Assembly (NCBI GenBank): GCA_002946415.1
Contig: NJPS01000009.1
Coordinates: 41,702-105,701 of the forward strand
Length of the DNA: 64,000 bases
Reading direction: 5' to 3'
Origin: Rutstroemia sp. NJR-2017a BVV2
Lineage: Eukaryota; Ascomycota; Leotiomycetes; Helotiales; Rutstroemiaceae
Below are positions 51,792-61,734 of the stretch, piece by piece. A model generated the notes under the pieces. The model was not told the DNA's origin and searched no databases. It worked only from the letters and a program-made list of their open reading frames with translations. The translations under genes and the position numbers were made by a program. Every line of letters starts with the position of its first letter. Within the stretch, counting starts at the first letter, position 1.

Positions 51792-54676
51792 ATGATGCGA
51801 GGGAAACCATCGTCGCAGCTTCAAAAGACTTACGATGAGGTTTTCTTGACGACTGCAACTGCCGTGTACTTTGAAGGGCAGGTAAGTTGCGCAACATGCC
51901 CTCATCCTCTGAATTTCTGAACAGAATATCTAACAGTTGTGACACAGGGAAACGAACCGGAAGCTCTCAAGAAATGGCAGTCGGCACTAGATTCTATATA
52001 TTATCATAATGCATATCGAGTCCCGGCAGGCTATGTGCCCAAATCCGAAACCGAGAAGGCTATAATGGATAGTTTGAGGTCAATGGAACTACAGGCGAAG
52101 GAAAGATCCGATATACTGAGGGCAATCGAACTTTCGCGAGCAGAGCAGAACGGGGGCAATACTCCACCGGGAGAGTCGAGCAGCGGCACAGGGAAATTCA
52201 AATCGTTATTGAAAAGTTCGCGACCGTCTTCAGAGTCTGTAAACGCCAGCGCATCTGGATCTGGTACAATTGGCGATGGAACGATTCCTGCAGTCACTTA
52301 CGATTCGATACCAAGACCGACGCCTCCACCATTACCGAAGAGGCCTTCCTTGGCATTGAGGAAGAATAGCTCCGAGCTGGCTACCGTTGGCGACAGATCA
52401 GTGTCTAGTTCATCAATACCACCCGCATCATCTTCATCGCGATCTCCAGTCCCCACTGCTACATCAAATACACTGGCGCCATCGCACAAGACGAAGAAAT
52501 CCTCTAGAAGCCCGAGTCCAGAAAAGACGACGAGGACGATGCTCCAGACGCTCAGATCAGGCGATGGGAAGAGATCAAAATCATCTAGATCAGCGGGACA
52601 AAGGCGGCAAGAAAACCCAGTGACAAATCAAGCTGCCACTTTGGCCTGGCAATCTATGATGGGGAAAGACAGGTTGGGGCGCAGTCAGGGTCCGGAGGCA
52701 GATAATAGTACCACAACTTTAACGGATGGTGTCCGTAAGGTTAGCATGGAACAGCCTCCAGCGAAATCATCTTCGAGCCAAGTACGCTATGATAGTACCA
52801 CCAGGAGTCTTGTTCCGGATGCACGGCCACCGAGGAAATCGCCTATTGACCTATTTAGCGGTAGAGGGGATTTGGTTGGAGCTACAGGTCGATCAAATGG
52901 CTATCCTTTCCCGCCAACTGATCCAGGTCAGCCAGGTGCAGTTACTGGATCATCACTTACCTCTCCAGCCTTGAAGGATCTGTTGCAGCTCGACTCTCCA
53001 CTCATACCGCCATCCGATGATTCAAGTAGTGCACCGCCGCCGCCACCTCACGCACCAGTCCCGTCGTTTGTACAATTGAAGAAGGCGCCGCCGCCACCAC
53101 CTCCGTCGCGTTCAGCGGGCAAGCTCCAACCATTAAAGTATCCCACGTATCTACAAGAGTACCCAGAGACATTAGCGAAAAAGAGTAAGGCAGAAGAACT
53201 CATAGCCCAACGACGGAGGGCTGCGACTAAACCGGACTCTGAAACCGAGGCAGTAGCTTCTGCTAACAAAGTTCTAAGAAAGCCTGTCGCTGCAAATAGC
53301 TCTTCACCTAGGAAGATACACACGAAAGATGATGGAAAACGATCACGAGGAAAAGACGGAAAGCGAACTCCAAAAGACGAGGCAGCTGTTCCTGACACTC
53401 AGGACGATACTAGTAGTGGAGAAGCCAGAACTAGATCTAGGAGGAAGCAAAAGGAAGTTGCAATTCCAGTACTTGTAGATGCTACGACGCCGACTTCTGA
53501 GGAATCTCACGATTCGGAGGCTGACGCGACGAGGACGGCGTGGGATGAGAAAGTAAAGCACCTTTTGAAGAATCTGCCAAAAGGGGTGGATGAAGGAGCT
53601 GCGAAACAGATTTTAAATGAAATTGTCGTTCAGGGTGATGAGGTACATTGGGATGATGTTGCAGGTCTTGAAATTGCTAAGAATGCTCTTAAAGAGGCTG
53701 TTGTTTATCCGTTCTTGCGGCCGGATTTGTTTATGGGGCTACGTGAACCGGCTAGGGGTATGCTTTTGTTTGGACCTCCTGGTAAGTTCATATCATTTTT
53801 CACATCCTTTCTATGGCATTTTCCACATGTTTTCCGCATCCAATTTCTGCAGGTTTGTCTGCAGTTTATGCTAATATGATCTAGGAACTGGGAAAACTAT
53901 GCTCGCCAGAGCGGTCGCCACAGAATCTAGATCTACCTTTTTCTCCATCTCGGCTAGTAGTCTTACGAGCAAGTTCTTGGGCGAATCAGAAAAACTTGTT
54001 CGGGCACTTTTTATGCTAGCAAAAGCACTTGCACCAAGTATTATTTTCGTTGATGAAATAGACTCGCTTCTCTCCGCGAGATCTGGATCCGGGGAGCACG
54101 AAGCAACAAGACGGATCAAGACGGAGTTTTTGATTCAATGGAGTGATTTGCAACGAGCTGCTGCGGGTAGGGAACAAACCGATAAAGAAAAGGAGCGGGG
54201 TGATGCTAGCCGAGTTTTGGTACTTGCGGCAACTAATCTTCCTTGGGCAATCGATGAGGCGGCAAGAAGACGCTTTGTTAGACGACAGTATATTCCTTTA
54301 CCAGAGGACGATACAAGGGGGAAACAACTGAAGACGCTTCTAGGACATCAGAAACATAGTTTGGATGAAGAAGATATTGACCACTTGGTTCGATTGACTG
54401 ATGGTATGTTTGTTCTTATCTTGAATATGAACCCTATTTGCTGACGTTTACCAAGGATTCTCGGGTTCCGATATAACAGCCTTAGCAAAAGATGCGGCTA
54501 TGGGTCCACTCCGATCACTAGGGGAGAAATTACTAGAGATGTCTATGGATGATATTCGTCCAATTCAGATGGAGGACTTTGAGGCAAGCTTGGTCAATAT
54601 TAGACCGAGTGTAAGTAAACAAGGTCTTCAAGAGTTTGAGGATTGGGCAAAGGAGTTTGGTGAGCGTGGAGGTTGA
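51792..54676 (+). CDS. MIT/AAA ATPase, SAP1/YTA6-like (spastin-Vps4 clade)
   Basis: Four exons (51792-51881, 51948-53781, 53885-54403, 54456-54676) give 887 residues. The N terminus (about 1-90) is an MIT-like three-helix segment: [20 protein letters not shown] and [20 protein letters not shown]. Residues about 95-500 are disordered, Ser/Pro-rich, with PPPPP runs and basic patches. The meiotic-clade AAA domain begins near [31 protein letters not shown] (Walker A, near 636-644) is formed across the second intron, [16 protein letters not shown] is Walker B, and [16 protein letters not shown] holds the arginine fingers. The C-terminal exon has [19 protein letters not shown] and a Vps4-type terminal helix ending [13 protein letters not shown]. 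Closest known relatives are yeast Sap1 and Yta6, whose roles are poorly defined; microtubule severing or membrane remodelling is an inference from the clade. Confidence 0.92.
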
Positions 54677-55081
54677 GAGGGCAAATTTATGGATCTGCAT
54701 GAGTATATTGTTTAACATTTCTACGGAGGGACGTCGCGGCGTGACTTTGGGAAAAGGGGCTAGTGAGACTGGCGAATAGTGAAGTTTATGGGACTGGGAC
54801 TGGGACTGGACGGGGAGTGATTGGGGCTTTGGAATCAAGGGGGGATACATGATACGATAAGATGCTGTTATAACATTAAATAAGGAATTTATGCATATCT
54901 GAATCGTTCAGGTCTATTGCCAAGAGTGATTCAAGGTATGGGTTGTGATTTTTGTACAGTTCTTTTGAGTTGCCCAAATCTCAAATACACCATAACTCCA
55001 TTCATGCCTGTGCCTATAGATACACGCACGCGTTCATCCATCCATCCCAAGCCCAGCCTTCCTACTAGCCCTCCCCTCCAT
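54677..55081. other. Convergent 3' intergenic region
   Basis: Between the ends of the AAA ATPase and uS17m genes. Nothing supported. Confidence 0.55.
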
Positions 55082-55753
55082 CTATGCTTCTACTTTCACT
55101 TCTTCACTTTTCGCTCCTGCATCCGCGCTTTCCTTTATCGAATCCGGGAGTGGCTTCTCCGTCTTCGCCTTTTCAGCTTCCCACTTTGCACGTTTCGCCT
55201 CCCTCGCTACCTTCGCCTCCTTCCACTTCGTATTTCTCACATCCTGCCTTGCCTTCTCCGCTTCCTTCCACCCCGGAACAAACCACTCACTACCCTCCAC
55301 CCCCCGCGGATCCTCCTCAAACCCCCACACCGCCCAATTTCCCTGTCGTATAGCTCTTTCCTTCGCTCGTTCTTCAGCAGTTGGTATTGGCGGGCGCTCT
55401 TCAATTGGCGTCCCAAATGGTGCGACGATGGATGATACGACGTGTCGCACGGTTTTGGAATAGCGTTCGCCGGGGTTGATGGAGATGATGTCGCCGGTTC
55501 GGAGGGAAGAGCGGGGGTCATGGACGAGGAGGTCGCCTTTGAAGTTGAATTTCTGGGGAAGGTTAGTTAGTTCTGGAGGGGGGATGTGGAACGGAAGATG
55601 GGAGGGAAGGGGAAGATATACCTTGCGGATATGATTGTTCCATTTTTGCTGTCCAATTCGCGCTTTGACAGTTTTGTGCATAAGACCAGAAGATATGACC
55701 ACGGCGGTGATCTCCCGCGGTACGTGTTTCGCGGCGGCTTTTGCGAGGGACAT
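55082..55753 (-). CDS. mrps17: Mitochondrial small-subunit ribosomal protein uS17m
   Basis: Minus-strand exons 55753-55622 and 55552-55082 (69-bp intron) give 200 residues. uS17 is a primary 12S/15S rRNA-binding OB-fold protein of the mitochondrial small subunit. ITAVVISSGLMHKTVKARIG and QQKWNNHIRKKFNFKGDLLVHDP across the junction match the S17 strands; SLRTGDIISINPGERYSKTVRHVVSSIVAPFG completes the fold. A long charged C-terminal helix (EERAKERAI...KAREAKRAKWEAEKAK) is a fungal mitochondrial extension. The intron is a multiple of three without a stop, so unspliced translation would insert 23 residues in the loop; the CTAACTAAC branch site and CCCCAG acceptor argue for splicing. Confidence 0.9.
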   Translation of the reverse strand: MSLAKAAAKHVPREITAVVISSGLMHKTVKARIGQQKWNNHIRKVYLPLPSHLPFHIPPPELTNLPQKFNFKGDLLVHDPRSSLRTGDIISINPGERYSKTVRHVVSSIVAPFGTPIEERPPIPTAEERAKERAIRQGNWAVWGFEEDPRGVEGSEWFVPGWKEAEKARQDVRNTKWKEAKVAREAKRAKWEAEKAKTEKPLPDSIKESADAGAKSEEVKVEA

Positions 55754-56195
55754 CTTGAGCCTTGCGAGTGGGTGGAATTACTCAAACAATCTGATACTGG
55801 GGTTGATGGAGGGAGCTTTTTTTGCAAAATAGTTTTTCCGAAGCCGACGCTGGATGCACAGCCACAATGCCACTAAGTGGCGTAAATTGGACAAACCCCC
55901 CACCAAGAACATGACGTTTCTGCCTTGTGTGTGAAGTACAGGAGTAGATCTTACAGGATTTAAATACTGGTTTTAGTGAATTTCTGCCTTCTGTAATCTC
56001 ATGAGTACGGCTTGAAATCTCATAAATACTTGGTTTGGACGCGGCTTCGAAAGCTGGTCAGGGTGCCGAGACAACTGCTTTGTTTCTAGAAGCGCCAGAT
56101 TCCTGATCGCAAACAACAAAAAATGTTTATGTTAAGGAATGGTATGTAAATGACTTCTCTCTTCATCGCAATCTGGGCATAGCAAGCAAATTCAA
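55754..56195. promoter_or_regulatory. Bidirectional promoter uS17m / vid27
   Basis: 442 bp between divergent start codons. It must hold both promoters. No clear motif beyond AT-rich tracts and no gene seen. Confidence 0.45.
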
Positions 56196-58697
56196 ATGCT
56201 TTCATCGCTCAAACAATATCTAACTAAGGATACTTCTACAGTGGGCAAATTGATCTTTGGCGATACATCCAAAGAATCTCTAATTGAGTTACCGCAAGGC
56301 CAACTCTACCTCGTTCGACCACTTTCCCCCAAAGGATACTCTGAACTCATATTTCGCGACGCGGCAGCGAGAATTAGAAGGACAGGCGTTGAATTTCAAT
56401 ATCAACTAGTAGTGCAGCGAGCCTACGAAGAAGGAGAAGAGGAGCTACTCGACGACGAAGACGCCGAAGACACCGAAACTGCAGCTCTTGCCGGTGAACG
56501 CGACGAAAAGACATTTCTCCTCGACGAATCTCTCCATTTCCGGTCCGAGATCCGCGAAGGCGGCGAAAAGGTTTTAGCGTGGAGAGATCTCAGCGGGGAT
56601 AAAGGCGACCTCTTCGAATTCGTGTGCGACGTCTCGATTGAGAATTCACAAGTTCAGGCATTTGAGCTTACGGCTGTGCATTGTCAGTTTGAGCGAAAGT
56701 TTAGGAGAAATTATTTGACAGCAACCGCGGAGGAACTTTCGCAGTTTTCGTTTGAGGAGGAAGATCCTATTCCGAGTGCTAGTCCGGCTCAGAGTCCTAC
56801 GACGCTTTCACCGGTGCAGACTTTTCCGCCGATTGATCAGACGGCTGCGAGATCTACGCGGAGTTCGGCTTTGAAGACGGAGATGAGTCCCACTACGAGA
56901 GGTAAGAGGACCCAGCGCTCGCCATCGCCCGTGGATGAGGGTCCTACGAAGGCACCTGCTGTTAGGGAACATCCTGAGGCTATCTCGGTTTTAGCGGAGG
57001 AGACGGCTGAGCTCCATTTGTTTGATTTCAATTCTGGCTCGTTTATTCAACAAGATTCTGAGGTTACGGCAACTGTTTCTGAAGTCGGAAAATGGCAGTA
57101 TTGGTTGCAGATTACTGGAAAAGATAGAGATTGGTTGGGCCAGGCTGTTATTGCGGATATTAACCCTGTTTTCAATTTCGAATATTCTTCATTCATCTTC
57201 AATGCCTATACGGAGGATCACCAGGCATATTCTTGGCTGCTGCGATTTAAGGACCAGGAAACGATTACGAGATTCCAGGAGGGGTTGATGCAAGCTTTGT
57301 GGGAACAGTTGAATGAGATTAAATGGGCTAAGAGCAAGGAGGATGAGAGAGATTATGTTCTTGAAGCTTTCCAGGATTTGAAGATGGAGGATGCGCCAGA
57401 TTTTGTGGAGGAGGAAGAAGAAGAAGAGTATGAAGAGGCAGAGGATGAAGATGATGGCCAGAGAAGCGAACATTATGATTCCGACGAGGACGAAGATGAT
57501 GTGGTCACCAAGGACGATGATGGAAATGTCAACTCTCAGCTTGCGGTTGGCTATAAACATGATCGATCATTTGTTGTTCGAGGTTCCAAGATTGGAGTTT
57601 TCAAGCATACTCCGAACAACAACCTGGAATTCTCTACCAACATCTCCAAGGTCCAGGCACCGAATGGCAAGCTTTTCAACCCAAAGAAAGTCATGCTTCA
57701 TGCAGAGGATACAAACATGATTCTTCAAGATGGAAATAACCCGAATTCGCTTTACCGGATGGATTTGGAATATGGCAAGATTGTTGATGAGTGGAAGGTT
57801 CATGATGATATTCCAGTCAATACTTTTGCTCCTGAGAGTAAATTTTCGCAGATGACTGGAGAACAAACTTTCCTTGGTCTCTCTCGCAATGCTCTATATC
57901 GTATTGATCCTCGTCTTGCGGGCAACAAACTTGTTGAATCGGAACTCAAGCAATATGTTTCCAAGAACGATTTCTCTGCAGCAGCCACTACCGAAAAGGG
58001 GTATATCGCAGTTGCCAGCAACAAGGGTGATATTCGCATGTTCGACCGTCTTGGAATCAATGCCAAAACACATATCCCCGCGCTGGGCGAACCGATTATT
58101 GGACTCGACGTCAGCGCAGACGGTCGCTGGGTTCTCGCCACCTGCCGAACCTACCTCCTCCTCATCGACGCCTTACAAAAAGACGGCAAAAATGAAGGCA
58201 AACTCGGTTTCGAGAAATCTTTCGGCAAAGACTCCAAACCCCAACCCCGCCGTCTAGGTCTTACCCCCTCTCACGTCGCACAATTTCAACACGAAACCGG
58301 CGCCCCTCTCTCCTTCACTCCAGCCCGCTTCAACACCGGTGAAGGCATCTCCGAGACATCGATCATTTCCGCCACAGGCCCATTCATCGTGACGTGGAAT
58401 ATGAAGAAGGTACTCCGGGGAAGCAAGGATCCGTATACGATTAAGCGGTATGCGGAGGAGGTGAAGGCGGATAATTTCAAGTATGGCAGTGATAAGAATG
58501 TTATTGTGGCCCTGCCGAATGAGGTCAATATGGTGGCGAAACAGAGCTTTAAGGTTCCGACGAGAGAGAGTATCGCGACACCGAGTCGAGTGGGTGGGGG
58601 GTGGAGTGGAGGGAGGAGAGAGAGTGCGAGGATTGGGGGGAAGGATAGTGGGAGGTATAAGTTGGGGAGGGAGGATGTGGTTAATAGTCCTTATTAG
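56196..58697 (+). CDS. vid27: VID27 cytoplasmic protein
   Basis: Single exon, 833 residues. Vid27 is a conserved fungal (and plant) cytosolic protein named for vacuole import and degradation; its molecular role is unclear. The N-terminal PH-like part has LIELPQGQLYLVRPLSPKGYSEL, LLDESLHFRSEIREGG and DLFEFVCDVS. A central linker is disordered and Ser/Pro-rich. VLAEETAELHLFDFNSGSF begins a second PH-like part. An acidic block (EEEEEEYEEAEDEDDG, then DEDEDDVV) leads into the C-terminal beta-propeller: SFVVRGSKIGVFKH, MILQDGNNPNSLYRMDLE, GKIVDEWKVHDD, GYIAVASNKGDIRMFDR and GLDVSADGRWVLATCRTYLLL. The last 100 codons switch from C-ending to G-ending near 58400. Confidence 0.95.
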   Translation: MLSSLKQYLTKDTSTVGKLIFGDTSKESLIELPQGQLYLVRPLSPKGYSELIFRDAAARIRRTGVEFQYQLVVQRAYEEGEEELLDDEDAEDTETAALAGERDEKTFLLDESLHFRSEIREGGEKVLAWRDLSGDKGDLFEFVCDVSIENSQVQAFELTAVHCQFERKFRRNYLTATAEELSQFSFEEEDPIPSASPAQSPTTLSPVQTFPPIDQTAARSTRSSALKTEMSPTTRGKRTQRSPSPVDEGPTKAPAVREHPEAISVLAEETAELHLFDFNSGSFIQQDSEVTATVSEVGKWQYWLQITGKDRDWLGQAVIADINPVFNFEYSSFIFNAYTEDHQAYSWLLRFKDQETITRFQEGLMQALWEQLNEIKWAKSKEDERDYVLEAFQDLKMEDAPDFVEEEEEEEYEEAEDEDDGQRSEHYDSDEDEDDVVTKDDDGNVNSQLAVGYKHDRSFVVRGSKIGVFKHTPNNNLEFSTNISKVQAPNGKLFNPKKVMLHAEDTNMILQDGNNPNSLYRMDLEYGKIVDEWKVHDDIPVNTFAPESKFSQMTGEQTFLGLSRNALYRIDPRLAGNKLVESELKQYVSKNDFSAAATTEKGYIAVASNKGDIRMFDRLGINAKTHIPALGEPIIGLDVSADGRWVLATCRTYLLLIDALQKDGKNEGKLGFEKSFGKDSKPQPRRLGLTPSHVAQFQHETGAPLSFTPARFNTGEGISETSIISATGPFIVTWNMKKVLRGSKDPYTIKRYAEEVKADNFKYGSDKNVIVALPNEVNMVAKQSFKVPTRESIATPSRVGGGWSGGRRESARIGGKDSGRYKLGREDVVNSPY

Positions 58698-59371
58698 GGG
58701 ATGCTCCATATTGAATTGCAGAGGAAGCTCACTTAGTTGAGGGTTTGGGGTTGAGCAAGGTAACGTGCGAGAGGGGGGGTGTAGATGACGATTTCCTGGA
58801 GTTATGTTGATGGGGGATGGGCGGATGGGAATGATGGGAGCTTTTCTCGCGCCCAAGGGCACGTAGATTCTCGTTTTTGGTTTCTTTTCCTTTTTCTGTG
58901 ATGGATGGACTGACCCCTTATTTTGAGGCATTGGTCTGGAGGGACGAGTGCACCGATGGTCGGGTAGTGCAGCTGGACTTGTCAGCATAGAGAGAAAGTA
59001 CATGCACTTTTTGTATCTAGCAACTCCGTTAGTATAAATAATACCCCTTAGTTTAGCATATTTCATGCATTGAAGATATTTGTGAGAATGCACGTAGTGA
59101 GCAACGAGTTGGAGTTTCTCTCGCAGCATTGTCTAGAGGGATAATTGCTTATTGGTCCCTCTTCTGCTGTGTGCCCTTAGCTGGAGCACGAAACCTCGAT
59201 TTGAAAATTGACTTTTGACATGGACTCTGAATTTTCATTTCAGATTGCTTTATACTATACATACATACATACATGGTCCATTGCCCTAAATTTTCCTAGC
59301 CCTTTGGATGCTAGATTATTATACAATGATGGATATATAGAACTTAAATACACAATATCAACACCAGCTAA
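58698..59371. other. Convergent 3' intergenic region
   Basis: Between the ends of vid27 and the HIRIP3-like gene. A minus-strand open frame (58254-59129) partly overlaps vid27 antisense and looks like chance. No feature supported. Confidence 0.5.
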
Positions 59372-60867
59372 TCAATCATCATCACTACTCTCCTCACTCC
59401 CCAAGAAAGCCAAAACATTATGTCCTCTCCCCCTACTCCTCGCACTAGGTTTCATCTCCTCATCCTCATCCTCATCCCCTTCATCTTCCCCTGCACTGCC
59501 CACCACCCCATCCTCCATCTCCTCATCCTCACTCTCCCCCTTCCCCCTCCCACCCCTCCTCCCCCTCCCCACCCCCCAGCTCTTCTCCCCCTCCTTCACC
59601 GCCTCCAAATCGGCTTGCAGCTCCCTCATCTCCTTGATCTCGCGCGCCCTCTGCTCACTAAACCGGCCCTTCATCCCTGCATCTTCTAGCATAGTTTTTA
59701 AATGCCGGATTTTTTCCTGATCTGTCGAACACGCTTTCAGTTCGAATGCCCAGATCTTGCGGATCCCGCATTTGAGGAGTTGGGATTGGAGGGTTTTGAT
59801 GGTTTGTTGGGCGGGGGTGAGCTCGGTGGAGGTGGGCTTGCTGCTGCTGGATTTGGGTTTGGATGGTTTGGTGGTGTTGGGTTTGCTGGTGCGTGGTTTG
59901 CGGGCCTTTTTGTTGGTTGCGGGACCGTCCAGGACGATGGACATCTCGGAGTCGGAGTCGGCGGCGGGGGGTGTGTTTTTGGTGGGTTCGGAGTCGGATT
60001 CTGGAGGTGGGGAGAGGGAGGAGTCGCGGGTAGTTGGGGATGTTGATTTGGGATTTGTTTTTGATTCTGTGGATGGGTTGGCTTTTTGTTCGGATTTGGA
60101 TTCGGCTTCGGAATCTGTTTTGGAGGGCTTTGAGGGTGCGGCATCTTCATCGTTTTCGTCGTCTGATATGGGTTGGGGTTTCTTTGGTGGTTGCTTCTTT
60201 TTCGCGGCTGGTTCTGGTGCAGATTTGCTTTTGGGTTTGGGTTTTGACTTGGGAGTCTTCTCTTCCTCTTCATCCATGTCCGATTCCAATTCTGATTCAG
60301 GTGAAGCTGCTTTCTTGCCCTTCTTTGCTGGTGTTGAACGCGACTTGCTTTGCTTCTTGGGTTTTGATTTGGCGGCGTCACTAGCGTCTGAATCGTCGTT
60401 AAAATCTTCCTCCCCGTCCTCCTCCTCGTCGTCCTCTTCCTCTTCCTCGGAAGGCGTAGCCTCTCTCTTTTGTCTCTTCTTCGCTGGCGCCTTTTCCACT
60501 GAACTTCTCTTTATACCCTTCTTCACCGGCGCAACAGCAGCTTTCTTCGCGGGAGCTTTCTTGACAGGTTCGGCCTTTTCTTCGGCTCCTTCCTCATCTT
60601 CTTGGATTAACTTATCCTAGAAATTGGTCAGTTGTAACTCTTGACCCATTGGACTCCAAAGAAACTTACAACTTCCCCTTTGATAATCCTCTTGCTCTTG
60701 TCTTTCCATTTCCCCTCGGACAGAAATCCATCTCCCAAATCGAATTCCTCTTCGACTTTCGTGCGGACAAATCGTACACTCAATTGATCTTTCTCGTCGC
60801 TGCGGTAGACTGTTCGTACAGTTTTTAGAAGCGCATTGGTGAGTGCTTTATCATTGGGAGGAGCCAT
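59372..60867 (-). CDS. DEK_C / HIRIP3-like chromatin protein
   Basis: Minus-strand exons 60867-60670 and 60616-59372 (53-bp intron) give 480 residues. The first 66 residues form a DEK_C-like helical domain (ALTNALLKTVRTVYRSDEKD, VRTKVEEEFDLGDGFLSEGK WKDKSKRII). A 270-residue disordered centre alternates Lys/Ser/Pro with acidic blocks (EEEEEDDEEEDGEEDFNDD), typical of histone-binding proteins. Residues about 333-410 resemble the C-terminal domain of HIRIP3: CGIRKIWAFELKACSTDQEK, IRHLKTMLEDAGMKGRFS, QRAREIKEMRELQADLEAV. HIRIP3 is an H2A-H2B chaperone with a CHZ-type motif, so a nuclear histone-chaperone role is likely. An RGRGRRGGRGKG patch and an acidic tail end the protein. Confidence 0.82.
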
Positions 60868-61734
60868 TGTACATAAACAACGTACGCTATGCAGCAAAAT
60901 CAATTAGAAGAATGGAGATCTGTGGACTCGATGGCGCAAACGACAAGGCTGAGACGGGGGCCTGCAGACACAATATCTGGACCAAGTCGCGTCGCGTGTA
61001 GTCGAGTGGAGACTGTGCCTCATCGACGTCAAGCCGGCTAGGTTAAGTGATTACATAAGCGTTGTGATATCATTACACCGAACATTTAGGACCATCATTC
61101 CAAGTCAGCATATTGCATGAATCTCACAGTCGACGTCTTCCCCCGCGCTATTTGGTACTTGTGTTCGTGCAGTTAAACGAAAGACATTCTTCTCAATGCT
61201 TCTAGTGAAGCTCTATTTGCTTCGTTCACGGTAGTTCATCAGGTGGTCTAGCATTGAAAGCAACAGAACTGATCTAATTGCGCAATCCTTATTTCAGTCA
61301 TAGCACTGGCTCTTCTACGTAAAAGCTTCCTTCATGACTACTGCGAACGCTCTCCAATCAGGGTCGCCTATGTTGCGCCATTTTCTTCGCCCGTTCCTTG
61401 TAACGACAGCTCGTGCGGATGCTATCCTGTCAAGAGCCCCGAGAATTCTTGGACCAGCAATATGAGGTACAAGATGCCAAACAAAACGAGTTTCTTGGCT
61501 GGCTTTTTGATTGAAGGTTTAGAGCCCGTACATCCATTATTTGTGATTATTGCATTCAATTAAGATAAACATCATCGAGATACCGCATGAAATTTTCTAG
61601 GAACGAGCAGACCAAGGCCTAGCAGGTGGGGTAGCATCTAAACGTGCGACTAACTCGACTGTTGCTCTGCCTAGTTCACCACCTTTTTTTTCTTTCTTTT
61701 TTTTGCTTTCTATAGACTTCAAGTTTGTAGAAGG
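60868..61734. other. Intergenic HIRIP3-like promoter / ankyrin-gene 3' flank
   Basis: Promoter of the minus-strand HIRIP3-like gene on the left and 3' flank of the ankyrin gene on the right, which has a T-rich tract at about 61684-61706. No gene seen. Confidence 0.5.

Noticed and set aside
58254..59129. 291-codon minus-strand open frame
   Set aside because: Antisense to the vid27 3' end and its 3' flank; no motif, composition follows the skewed vid27 codons.
59757..60620. 287-codon plus-strand open frame
   Set aside because: Antisense to the low-complexity Lys/Ser/Glu-rich exon of the HIRIP3-like gene; long antisense frames are expected from such composition.
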